A stretch of 40,298 bases of DNA from an uncultured Verrucomicrobiota bacterium (GCA_903898675.1 CAIUGM010000019.1:1-40298); one strand, 5' to 3'; counted from the stretch's first letter, positions 24,053-32,540 are shown. Notes: generated by a model not told the origin, from the letters alone. Program-made: numbers and translations.

Positions 24053-24289
24053 TCACTGTCTCCCGCCGGCTGCCGGCTGCTTGCCCGGCGATCCCGCCCC
24101 CGGGTCGAACCACCGGCAGTCGGTCGCGCCGGGCCCCGTGAGTCGCACGGCGCCCAGCCGCCGGCACCAGATATAGTCCGACCCCGGATCCGGCAGGCGG
24201 CGGGCGTAACGGCACTCCGGGCCGCAGGGCGCCAGGGCCCCGATGCCATCGCCAGCGTTGGGGGCGGATGATCCAGTCTCAGGGTCCAT
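24053..24289 (-). CDS. Small four-cysteine protein coupled to the CbcL-like gene
   Basis: The 78-residue reading frame starts inside the last 11 bp of the multiheme cytochrome gene (ATG at 24289, upstream stop at 24281-24279), so its translation is probably coupled. The four Cys are at 22, 26, 42 and 58, spaced X3, X15, X15, in a compact segment (APCGPECRYARRL ... DYIWCRRLGAVRLTGPG ... DCRWF). The regular spacing suggests a bound metal or Fe-S cluster. There is no signal peptide. I do not recognise the family. It could be an assembly factor or small electron carrier for the cytochrome complex; it could also be a chance frame, although the Cys pattern and overlap argue for a gene. Confidence 0.55.
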   Translation of the reverse strand: MDPETGSSAPNAGDGIGALAPCGPECRYARRLPDPGSDYIWCRRLGAVRLTGPGATDCRWFDPGAGSPGKQPAAGGRQ

Positions 24290-26576
24290 GGTTTGGCTGG
24301 GTTCGGTCGCCCGGGCTTGAGGGCGGCGCGGCCGGATCGACCTTCAATCCGGTTGCCCGCGCAGCCTCCGCCGCCTTCTGGCGCGCCAGCTCGAGCGGAT
24401 GCTCCTCCAGCATTTCCTCCTCGGACATGCGGCCGGTCAGCCACGCCAGGTTCATGGGGTAGATGTCCGGGTTGAAGATCACGAAGTAGAAATGCCAGAC
24501 GATGATCGCGAGCGTCGCGAGGATGGCCTCGTAGAAGTGGATCGTCCGCGAGATGTCGAAGCCGAGCTTGGTAAACAACCCGAGCGAGGTGTTGTCGAAC
24601 CACAGGATCGCCCCGGTCAGGCCCATCAGGATCGAGCCCCACATCATGGCCCAGTACTCGGCCTTCTCGATGTAGCTGAAGCGGGGGAACGCCGGCTTGG
24701 TCGGCGCGAAGCCCAGGTTGTATTTCATCACCGCCAGCGGATCGGTGACGTCGCGCCAGCGCGGCAGCAGGTCGCGAAACAGGGCCCGGCCCGGTTGGGT
24801 GAAGGCGAGGTAGGAAAAATGCCACAGCCCCGACGCCACCAGCACGACCCCCGCGAGGCGGTGGCTCAGGCTCCGCCACTCGAAGGCCCGGACGCTGAGA
24901 TTGCGGATCGCCACCACCCACCACGCCTCGGGAAAGCGCAGCATAAAGCCGGTCACGACCAGGAGCGTGAAGCTGAGCACGAGCACCCCGTGCTGCAGCC
25001 GCTCATGGAGCGTCATCCGGAGATACAGCCGGTGCGCCACGTGCGCGGGCTCGATCAGTCCCTGCTGGATCGCGAGCTTCCGGCGGATCTTCTTCAGCAG
25101 GTCCAGGGCGTTGTGCACGACCATGCCGCCGGCCACGACGATGATCACCAGCACATAGATGCTCGAGATCAGGTACAGGATCGGGCTGCTGCCGTCCCCG
25201 CCGCCGGCGGTTTCGGGGCTGACGTGCACCTTGCCGACCGCAAACCGCTGGTTGGCCCCGGGGTGGCACTGGCCGCAGGTCTGGACGAGGTTGGCCTGGT
25301 TGACCGTGGAGGTCGGGTCGGTCTGCGACTTGATCGCGTGCGCGCTGTGGCAGCTGGCGCAATTCACGACCGCGACCGCGCCGCCGCGGTCCGCGAGCCC
25401 GTGGTAACTGTCCTCAAAGGTCTGGAACGTGTGCGAGGCCAGCCCGTATTTCCGGGTCAGCTTCAGCGAGGCATGGCACGTGGCGCAGACCTGCCGGGAG
25501 ACATTGCTGGCGTACACGGGCGAAGTGGCGTCCTTGTGGCCGCGGATGTCGTGCTCGCCGTGGCAGTCGGTGCACGTGGCCGAGTCGGCGTTGCCCTTGC
25601 GCAGGGCGCCGGCGTGGACGCTGGTGTCGAACGCGGCGGCAACCTTGGCGTGACACTTCGCGCAGGTTTCCGCGACGTGCAGCTTGTTGGTCCGCGCGCT
25701 CCCGATCATCGCCCGGTTCATCTCGTGCGCCCCGTGGCAGTCGACACAGTTGGCCGCCGCCACCTTGCCGGCGAGCAGCGCGGCCCCGTGCACGCTTTGG
25801 TCAAACGAACCGACGAACTTCAACCCGCGCACCGCATGGCCGGCGACACTGTCCTGGCCCACGTGGCACGACTCGCACTGCTTGGTCTGCGCGAGTTTCT
25901 GCGCGAGGGTCAGCTGGGCCGGGGCGGTCGCCACCACGGGCTGCCGGTGACAGGTCAGGCACTCGGGTGCGTTCGCCTCCTTGGCGGCAAAGGCCCGGCC
26001 GTGGGCCGAGGCCGCAAAATGATCCCGCGCCGCCTCGTGGCACTGGCCGCAGGCCGCGGCCTGCGGGCCGTCGTTGAAGGGAAAGGCCGCGCTCTTCACC
26101 GCCGCGACGTCGTGTTTGCCGTGGCAGGTGACGCAGGCCGTGTCCTCACCGGCCGGCACGGGTTGCCGGGCCAGACGGGGATGAAAGGCGTGTTTTTTGG
26201 CCGTCTTCTCGTGGCATGAGGCGCAGTCGACGGCCTTCATCGGCTTCAAGTGCGGCGAGCTGTCGCCATCGAAGCCCTCATGGCAATCGGTGCAATCGAG
26301 CGAGCCATGCGCGGATTTCGCCGTGATTTTCTCATCGACGAAGAGCGACAGCTTGCGGCCGGCCCGCTTGAGTGACAGGGCCGGGTCGCTGTGGCACTCG
26401 AGGCAGCTGGCGGTGGAATTGGGCGCCGGTTTGTCCGGGGCGGCGGCAGCCCCCTCGGCCCCGCGCAGGAGGCCGGCACCCAGGCCGATGAGCGCGGCGC
26501 CGACCAGCCAGCCCCACCGCGGCCCGGTGGGACGGGGCGGAAACGGGATGATGGACGGAAACGGTCGGGTGGACAT
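24279..26576 (-). CDS. 13-heme cytochrome c fused to a b-type cytochrome, CbcL-like
   Basis: From the ATG at 26576 the protein has 765 residues. An N-terminal hydrophobic span (about 21-40) leads to a periplasmic domain with thirteen CxxCH motifs (first Cys at 58, 95, 118, 148, 176, 206, 234, 277, 305, 335, 364, 406, 434). A HydC/FdnI-like membrane domain (about 465-705) with several helices follows, with candidate heme-b His 529, 572, 586, 680 and 695. Geobacter CbcL has the same order (multiheme c, then diheme b) and oxidises menaquinol for low-potential extracellular acceptors; it has nine c-hemes, so this one is larger. Followed by an overlapping small Cys protein and divergent from the MtrA-like gene. 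Confidence 0.88.
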   Translation of the reverse strand: MSTRPFPSIIPFPPRPTGPRWGWLVGAALIGLGAGLLRGAEGAAAAPDKPAPNSTASCLECHSDPALSLKRAGRKLSLFVDEKITAKSAHGSLDCTDCHEGFDGDSSPHLKPMKAVDCASCHEKTAKKHAFHPRLARQPVPAGEDTACVTCHGKHDVAAVKSAAFPFNDGPQAAACGQCHEAARDHFAASAHGRAFAAKEANAPECLTCHRQPVVATAPAQLTLAQKLAQTKQCESCHVGQDSVAGHAVRGLKFVGSFDQSVHGAALLAGKVAAANCVDCHGAHEMNRAMIGSARTNKLHVAETCAKCHAKVAAAFDTSVHAGALRKGNADSATCTDCHGEHDIRGHKDATSPVYASNVSRQVCATCHASLKLTRKYGLASHTFQTFEDSYHGLADRGGAVAVVNCASCHSAHAIKSQTDPTSTVNQANLVQTCGQCHPGANQRFAVGKVHVSPETAGGGDGSSPILYLISSIYVLVIIVVAGGMVVHNALDLLKKIRRKLAIQQGLIEPAHVAHRLYLRMTLHERLQHGVLVLSFTLLVVTGFMLRFPEAWWVVAIRNLSVRAFEWRSLSHRLAGVVLVASGLWHFSYLAFTQPGRALFRDLLPRWRDVTDPLAVMKYNLGFAPTKPAFPRFSYIEKAEYWAMMWGSILMGLTGAILWFDNTSLGLFTKLGFDISRTIHFYEAILATLAIIVWHFYFVIFNPDIYPMNLAWLTGRMSEEEMLEEHPLELARQKAAEAARATGLKVDPAAPPSSPGDRTQPNHGP

Positions 26577-26953
26577 GGGCAAAGGAGATTCCTCACCCCA
26601 AACATAAGTCCGGGACGCCGAAACGTCTTCGCATCCCTTGACGAAACCGGGGCAATTCTTGGCGAGCCTGCGCCGCCCAGGGGGCCGGCTCAGGCCCCGG
26701 GTGGCGATGTCGTGGCCCAGGCTCACGCCACGAAATGCCGCTGAACCGTGAGTTCCGCGCGCCCGAATACTCCCAAGGCCCCGCCGCGCTCTCCGGCTTT
26801 CGCGCCTGTCGGCGCCTGGCCAGATTAAGCAAGAGTTGCACAGGGCTAGGCAAGCCATGCGGAGTCTCTGCGCGGAGAATCCGATAGGATGTTAATGCCG
26901 ACACAGAGACTTTTATAAAAACCACCCCAAGCCCAACCCGCTATTTCACCGCC
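26577..26953. promoter_or_regulatory. Divergent control region between CbcL-like and MtrA-like genes, with TGCGCA-type site
   Basis: This 377-bp gap has no gene. At 26858-26874 stand TGCGGA and TGCGCG, 11 bp apart, 80 bp before the ATG at 26954. A TTAATG (26892-26897) follows by 17 bp as a possible -10, the same geometry as before the monoheme cytochrome at 21915. TTGCACA is at 26836-26842. The site is 282 bp from the start of the CbcL-like gene, so it more likely serves the conduit genes. Confidence 0.5.
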
Positions 26954-27754
26954 ATGACCACCAAGACCCGCTGGACCAAAAATACCCTGATATTCGGAGG
27001 CGTCGCCATCTGGGGCCTGCTCCTGATCTCCTGCGTCACCGTCAATCGTGCGGTGCTCGCCCCTCCCTCCGTGCCCGGCGCGAAGTTCGTCGGCTCCAAG
27101 GAGTGCGCCCAATGCCACGACGACCAGACCTCGCATTTTGGCTCGGCGTCCCACGCCAAGCTGGGACTAAAGGATGACAAGGGCAATGACAGCAGCTGCG
27201 AGGCCTGTCACGGTCCCGGCTCCATCCACGTCAAGGCAGGCGGCGGCAAGGGTAATATCGTCAACCCCCGCAAATCACCCGAGACCTGCTTCCAATGCCA
27301 TCTCGACAAGCGCGGCCAGTTCAGCCTGCCGCACAGCCACCCGGTGCTGGAGGGGCGGATCTCCTGCGTCGACTGCCATGAAGTCCACTCCGGCAATGCC
27401 ATCCGCGGCACTGGCGCCGACCTGGAGGCCCAGAACGAAACCTGCACCAAGTGCCACACCCAGCAGAAGGGTCCGTTTGTCTTCGAGCACGCCGCCCTGA
27501 AGGAAGGCTGCATTTCCTGCCATTCGCCGCACGGCTCGGTCAACCAGAAGATGCTGGTCGCCCGTGACGCCAACCTCTGCCTGCGCTGCCATTTGGAATC
27601 CCCCTCGATCCCCAACGCCGGCCAGATCAATGCGAACGCGATTCTCTCCACGCCCGAGAACCACAATACCCGCCTCATGCAGGGTACCTGCTGGAGCGCC
27701 GGTTGCCACGAGGCGCCGCACGGCTCGAACGTCAACAACCACTTCCGTCGCTGA
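26954..27754 (+). CDS. Eight-heme MtrA/OmaB-like lipoprotein cytochrome c
   Basis: The 266-residue protein has a hydrophobic N-terminus with a lipobox LIS-Cys27, predicting a lipoprotein. Seven CxxCH motifs have first Cys at 51, 82, 112, 138, 164, 186 and 209, and one CX4CH is at 246-252 (CWSAGCH), giving eight predicted hemes. MtrA/DmsE/PioA cytochromes have ten hemes and Geobacter OmaB has eight; they sit inside an outer-membrane barrel and carry electrons across it. The next gene, 21 bp downstream, encodes such a barrel. The lipid anchor and the CX4CH site are unusual. No Shine-Dalgarno (TTTCACCGCC precedes ATG). Confidence 0.87.
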   Translation: MTTKTRWTKNTLIFGGVAIWGLLLISCVTVNRAVLAPPSVPGAKFVGSKECAQCHDDQTSHFGSASHAKLGLKDDKGNDSSCEACHGPGSIHVKAGGGKGNIVNPRKSPETCFQCHLDKRGQFSLPHSHPVLEGRISCVDCHEVHSGNAIRGTGADLEAQNETCTKCHTQQKGPFVFEHAALKEGCISCHSPHGSVNQKMLVARDANLCLRCHLESPSIPNAGQINANAILSTPENHNTRLMQGTCWSAGCHEAPHGSNVNNHFRR

Positions 27755-27775
27755 TCACCCCTAACTAACCCTATC

Positions 27776-29974
27776 ATGCAAGCGATCTATCTTAATTTCC
27801 GCCGCAGTGCCAGCGTGCTGGCCGGGCTCGCCCTTGTCCTGGGTGCCGTCGGGGTCAAAGCCGACCCCACCGCCACCCCCACCAACCAGAGCGACGCGTT
27901 CCCGATCTTCGAGAACTACCTCACCCTCGCCGGCCAGGCTTCTTCGCTATCGGGCGACAAGGCCGCCTTCCAGAGCGTGACCCAACAACCCAAGAGCGGC
28001 TCCCTCGGCATCGAGGACTTCCACTACGGCAAGGATCTCGCGAACAACAAATCGTTGTCGTTCGACGGCCGGGCGATGTCCGGCACCGACGACTATCTGG
28101 GCAAACTGAGCTTCGCCAAGACCGACGTCGGGTCCTTCGAAATGGGTTACAAGACCTTCCGGACCTACTACGACGGCGTCGGCGGTTTTTTCCCGTTGAG
28201 CAATACCTGGCTGCCGATGTCGCCCGAGGGCCTCCACGTCGACCGCGGTTCATTCTGGGTCGAGGGTAAATTGACCCTGCCGAATGCGCCGGCCATCACG
28301 CTCAAGTACACCAATGACACGCGCCGGGGGAAGAAGGATTCCACCATCTGGGGTGACTCCGATTTCACGGGCCTGCCGAACAACAACTCGCCCATCTCAC
28401 AGGTCCGCAAATTCATCCCGAGCTACCTCAAGCTCGACGAACGGCACCAGGCCCTGGAGGCCAGCATGCATCACACGGTCGGCAAGACCAGCGTGCAGGT
28501 CACGCTGCTCGAGGACAAGGTCGACAATCTGGACACCCGGTACGTCACGCGCTTCCCCGGCGAAGTTAAACTCTTCCCGACGCCGGCGGCCACCGTGCGG
28601 GTACCTTCCGCGAACATGAACAATCAGATCGTCCAGGACCAGGTCGATGGCACCAAGGCCAAGACGTTCATGGGCCGGATCAATACCGAGACGGTCCTGA
28701 CGGACAAGGTCAAGCTGCTCGCGGGTTTCAGCTTCCAAGACATCAGCAACGATTTCAGTGGCGACCGTCCGCTCTTTACGAGCACCCCGACCAAGGTGGG
28801 GGTGATCGTCGTGCCGACGAACAACAACCTGAACCTGCTCGGCAACGCCAAGTCCACGATCTACACCGGCAACATCGCGCTGGATACGAAGCCCACCCCA
28901 AATTCAAGCCTCAAGGTGTCGCTGCGGGGCGAGGACAATTACACGAAGGCCCACGGCTCGCTCACCAGCGTGACGGCGGCCGTCAACACGACCACCGGGG
29001 TCGTGACGGTTACCCAGACGCCCCAAGTGGAGTATTCCCGCGTCAAGGAAACCTCCTGGACGCCGGTGCTCGATCTGGGCTACACGGGCTTCTCGAATGT
29101 CTCTCTGTATGCCTCCGGCTCGAAGAGCATGGCCACCGGCGACGAATACTATGCGACGCCCTATGGCACCCCGTCCCCGGCCGCCAGCGCCCTCGCCTAC
29201 AACAATCCCTCGCAGGATCACGCCTACTATAACGTCGGCGCCAACTGGCGCCAATCGAGTTACCTCACCGTCCGGGCGGATCTTTTCTACAAGGATAATT
29301 CCACCAGGTCCACCGGCTACAGCATCGATGTCGGCAACAACTACCAACTCGACACCCAATTCACCGGCGTGAAGTTCTCCGTCATCGTCAAGCCCCTGGC
29401 CACCGTGACCTCCACCAGCCGGCTCGTCTACCAGAAGGGCAAGGCGCAGGTGACCGGTTATCTGGCGACCACGCCGGAGTACGACTCGATGGACGCGAAG
29501 AACTACACGTTCAGCGAGACCGTGGACTGGACCCCGACGGCACAGCTCTATGTCCAGGCCAATGCCAACCTGGTATTCAATGTGATCAGCACCATCTATC
29601 CCCGGGCCGGCACGACCCCGGCAACCGCGACGGCGGTCGCGTTCAGCACCAATGGCGTCCTGCAGAACTCGAACAACAACAACTTCACCGGCAGCCTCCT
29701 GACCGGCGCCGTCCTCACCAAACTGGACGACCTGCAGCTGCAATTGACCTACTACCGGGCCGACAACGGCAACTCCCAGCTGGCGGTGCTGACGATGCCC
29801 TATGGCGTCGTGGCCAAGGAATTTTCCGTCACGGCCGGCTTGAAACACAAGTTTTCCAACCGACTGATCGGTAACCTGAAGGTCGGCTATTACGACAGCC
29901 AGAACGACACGACCGGCGGGCGGACAAACTTCCACGGCCCCCAGGCCTACATGTCGCTCGCCTACGCTTTCTGA
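27776..29974 (+). CDS. MtrB/PioB-like outer-membrane barrel of a porin-cytochrome conduit
   Basis: The 732-residue product has a signal peptide (about 1-28, cleaved after VKA). A long run of amphipathic strands rich in Tyr, Thr, Asn and Gly follows, and the protein ends in LAYAF with a terminal Phe. Length is close to MtrB/OmbB (about 650-750). It has no Cys, unlike MtrB of Shewanella, which carries an N-terminal CxxC. The strongest evidence is its place 21 bp after an MtrA/OmaB-like cytochrome and before a strong terminator. It would sheathe that cytochrome and let electrons pass the outer membrane. A different porin role cannot be excluded from sequence alone. Confidence 0.78.
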   Translation: MQAIYLNFRRSASVLAGLALVLGAVGVKADPTATPTNQSDAFPIFENYLTLAGQASSLSGDKAAFQSVTQQPKSGSLGIEDFHYGKDLANNKSLSFDGRAMSGTDDYLGKLSFAKTDVGSFEMGYKTFRTYYDGVGGFFPLSNTWLPMSPEGLHVDRGSFWVEGKLTLPNAPAITLKYTNDTRRGKKDSTIWGDSDFTGLPNNNSPISQVRKFIPSYLKLDERHQALEASMHHTVGKTSVQVTLLEDKVDNLDTRYVTRFPGEVKLFPTPAATVRVPSANMNNQIVQDQVDGTKAKTFMGRINTETVLTDKVKLLAGFSFQDISNDFSGDRPLFTSTPTKVGVIVVPTNNNLNLLGNAKSTIYTGNIALDTKPTPNSSLKVSLRGEDNYTKAHGSLTSVTAAVNTTTGVVTVTQTPQVEYSRVKETSWTPVLDLGYTGFSNVSLYASGSKSMATGDEYYATPYGTPSPAASALAYNNPSQDHAYYNVGANWRQSSYLTVRADLFYKDNSTRSTGYSIDVGNNYQLDTQFTGVKFSVIVKPLATVTSTSRLVYQKGKAQVTGYLATTPEYDSMDAKNYTFSETVDWTPTAQLYVQANANLVFNVISTIYPRAGTTPATATAVAFSTNGVLQNSNNNNFTGSLLTGAVLTKLDDLQLQLTYYRADNGNSQLAVLTMPYGVVAKEFSVTAGLKHKFSNRLIGNLKVGYYDSQNDTTGGRTNFHGPQAYMSLAYAF

Positions 29975-29997
29975 GCAGGAGACCGCTTCATCTTCGA

Positions 29998-30028
29998 GCC
30001 GCGAACCAAAGGGTTCGCGGCTTTTTTG
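29998..30028 (+). terminator. Rho-independent terminator of the MtrA-MtrB-like operon
   Basis: A perfect 10-bp stem (29998-30007 with 30012-30021), loop AAAG, is followed by TTTTTTG. It starts 23 bp after the stop codon and closes a two-gene transcript. Confidence 0.92.
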
Positions 30029-30351
30029 TGCCAGATACAAATGAGATAAACCAAGCCGGATAGACGGAATGTAGCCGGGGTCGCTGACCCTGGATCTGGT
30101 CGATAGAAAAGGCACCGGGGTCAGCGACCCCGGCAACCGTTAAACGCCGGGCGCCACGTGGCGGTTCTCCGCACCGCACCAATATACGCGGAGTCTTGGC
30201 CAAGGGAGCGTTGGCTGGGCGGGATGAATTGGGCGATACTCGGGACGGATTCAGCATGCGCGCCGCCGGATCCCACCCCAAGCCCCAGAGCCCGCCGCGA
30301 CCATCTCACTCCTCATTTGCGCCGGCTGTCACCCGCCGGCCCGTCCTCCAG
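30029..30351. repeat. Gap with a palindromic repeat (family 2)
   Basis: The gap of about 320 bp has no convincing gene. CCGGGGTCGCTGACCC (30075-30090) is inverted perfectly at 30118-30133 with a 27-bp spacer, a REP-like structure with a GGGTCAGCGACCC core. The remainder (30134-30351) has a high-GC frame in phase with the next gene, but no domain and no preferred start. Confidence 0.65.
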
Positions 30352-32016
30352 ATGAACCAGAACCCCGAGACCGCACCGATCGATGCCGTCCGTCGCCTGG
30401 CGCAACTGGAGCAGCGCGTCACTCAGCTCGAGTCCCGACTCGGTTTGGCCGCCGACGCGCCGCCGGCCGAGGCCGTGGCCCGGTGGATACCGGCGGCGAC
30501 CCCGGCCCGGCCGGCCGAGGATGAAATGGAATTTGAAGTCGGGCAGAACTGGTTCGCCCGGGTCGGCATCGTGGTGCTTGCGCTGGGCGCCGGGTTCACG
30601 GTTTCGCTCCCCTTTGCCAGCCTGCCGGCCGTCGTGCCGTCCCTGATCGGCTACGCGCTGGCCGGCGGACTCCTCGTCCTGGCCGCGCTGTGGCGCAATT
30701 CGTTTGAAATGGTCGCGGGGCATTTGCGCGGAGTGGCGATGGCCATGTTCTACTTTGCCACCCTGCGGTTGTATTTCTTCGGTACGCAGCACGTGCTGGG
30801 AACCGACAGCATTACGGGCGGAGCCTTGCTGGGGGTGGTGGTGGCGATCAACCTGACCCTGGCCTACCGGCGTCATTCGGTCTGGCTGCTGGGGCTGGCG
30901 CTGGTGACCGGCTATGTGAGTGCAATCGCCGTCGGCTCCGCCGGTTTTGCCTTGGGGTCGATCCTGTTGCTCGCCGCCCTGGCAGTCTCCGGCAGCCTGC
31001 AGGGCCGTTGGCCCGGCCTTGGCCTGGCCGGCGTGCTTCTCAGCCACACCACCTATCTGCTCTGGGCGGCAAATGACCCGCTCCTCGGCCGGCCGCTTCA
31101 GTTTGTCACCACGCCGGCTCTGGCCCCGGTCATCCTTTTTCTCAGCATCGTGATTTTCGCCACCGGCGCATTGCTGCGGCCGAACCGCCCGGAGGAGGAT
31201 GGGGTCACCAACGCCGGCTCCTTGCTGAACTGTGCGCTCGGCTACGGTGTTTTTCTGGTACACACCCTGCTCGCATTCAAGACCGGCTTCACGACCTACC
31301 ACCTGGCCGCCTCCGGGGTGCTCCTCGCCCTTGCCGTGCTGTTCTGGGTCCGGGACCGCAGCCGGGTCTCGACCTTTGTCTATGCGATGACTGGTTATAT
31401 GGCCCTCAGCCTGGCCATCATCAAGGCCGCCAACGCCCCCGCCGTCTTTGTCTGGCTCTCGGTGCAAAGCGTGGTGGTCGTCGCCACGGCCATCTGGTTC
31501 CGCTCGCGGTTCATCATCGTGGCGAACTTCCTGATCTACGCGTCCATCGTCCTGGCCTACATCTTTGTGGCCGAGCGGGAGACCGGCATCAGCATCGGCT
31601 TCGGGATCGTGGCCCTCGTCAGCGCCCGCATTCTCAACTGGCAGCGCAACCGGCTGGAGTTGAAGACCGAGCTGATGCGGAACGCCTACCTGCTGGGAGC
31701 GTTCGTCGTGTTTCCCTACGCCCTTTACCACCTGGTGCCGGGCCGGTACGTCGGCCTCGCCTGGGTCGGCCTCGCGCTGTTTTACTACGCGATGAACCTC
31801 ATCGTGCGAAACCAGAAGTTCCGCTGGATGGGCCATGCCACCCTGCTGGTCACGTCGCTCTACATCGTGATCGTGGGCACCAGCCGCTTCGGGCCGGTCT
31901 ATCGGGTGCTCTCCTTCCTCGCCCTCGGCACGGTGATGCTGGTCGTCTCCCTGGTCTTCACCCGGCTGCGCAAGCGGCAGCGGGCGGCCGGGGCGGGAGC
32001 CACCGGATCACCCTGA
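30352..32016 (+). CDS. Large multi-pass membrane protein of DUF2339 type
   Basis: The 554-residue protein starts with a short coiled-coil (about 8-30, RRLAQLEQRVTQLESRLG), then a polar linker ending in EMEFEVGQNWFARVG. About fifteen hydrophobic helices follow from residue 66 to near the end (RLRKRQRAAGAG). This layout, a coiled coil and then a WxxRxG segment before many helices, is that of DUF2339 membrane proteins, whose role is unknown. I chose the ATG at 30352; an in-frame upstream start at 30196 adds 52 residues of no clear type. It converges on the cytochrome operon ending at 32032, 15 bp away. Confidence 0.75.
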   Translation: MNQNPETAPIDAVRRLAQLEQRVTQLESRLGLAADAPPAEAVARWIPAATPARPAEDEMEFEVGQNWFARVGIVVLALGAGFTVSLPFASLPAVVPSLIGYALAGGLLVLAALWRNSFEMVAGHLRGVAMAMFYFATLRLYFFGTQHVLGTDSITGGALLGVVVAINLTLAYRRHSVWLLGLALVTGYVSAIAVGSAGFALGSILLLAALAVSGSLQGRWPGLGLAGVLLSHTTYLLWAANDPLLGRPLQFVTTPALAPVILFLSIVIFATGALLRPNRPEEDGVTNAGSLLNCALGYGVFLVHTLLAFKTGFTTYHLAASGVLLALAVLFWVRDRSRVSTFVYAMTGYMALSLAIIKAANAPAVFVWLSVQSVVVVATAIWFRSRFIIVANFLIYASIVLAYIFVAERETGISIGFGIVALVSARILNWQRNRLELKTELMRNAYLLGAFVVFPYALYHLVPGRYVGLAWVGLALFYYAMNLIVRNQKFRWMGHATLLVTSLYIVIVGTSRFGPVYRVLSFLALGTVMLVVSLVFTRLRKRQRAAGAGATGSP

Positions 32017-32031
32017 CACCCGCGGGGCGGT

Positions 32032-32535
32032 TCAACCGCCGCAGCTGCAGCCGCCGCCGCCACATTCGCCCGGCGACGGCAGTGACTCAAGTTCCTCCCC
32101 GCCTCCCAGCTGGTCCGACAAGGCACAGACCCGGTCGTAGTACTCGTCGCGGCCGAGCCCGAGGGCGGCCGCACCAAAAGTCTCCGCCTCCTCGTTCGAC
32201 GCAAACTCACCGTAGTTGAGCGCGACCAGCTGGTAGAGCACCAGGGCCGGAACCTGATCGAGCTGCACCATGAAAAGCGGGTGCACAAACATCGTGAAGC
32301 CATCAGCCGGAGTTTCCCCGGTTGGCACCGGATGGGCAAATTCCCCGGGGTGGAGCGGGCCGGCGTCAAAGCTGACCGTGCAGGGATAACGGACGAAGGC
32401 CCGGTCGGCCAGCAGGAGCTGCAGTTCGCCCCAGCCCAACCCTGGACCATATTTCGCGCAAATCTCGGCTCCCTTCGCCGCCACGTGGGCGGTGAGGGAT
32501 TCCCGGGCGTCTTCCGCGGTGAGTTGTCGGGCCAT
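32032..32535 (-). CDS. Unrecognised protein with Cys-Gly tail, last gene of the NrfD operon
   Basis: From the ATG at 32535 the protein has 167 residues, no signal peptide and no membrane span. It starts MARQLTAEDARESLTAHVAA and ends GECGGGGCSCGG, a Cys/Gly tail that could bind a metal ion. Two more Cys lie at about 26 and 52. I do not recognise the family. It begins 5 bp after the NrfD gene, so it is translated with it and may help assemble or insert cofactors in the membrane complex. Downstream, a short GGCGG/CCGCC hairpin overlaps its end; no T-run follows. Confidence 0.65.
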   Translation of the reverse strand: MARQLTAEDARESLTAHVAAKGAEICAKYGPGLGWGELQLLLADRAFVRYPCTVSFDAGPLHPGEFAHPVPTGETPADGFTMFVHPLFMVQLDQVPALVLYQLVALNYGEFASNEEAETFGAAALGLGRDEYYDRVCALSDQLGGGEELESLPSPGECGGGGCSCGG

Positions 32536-32540
32536 GGCGG

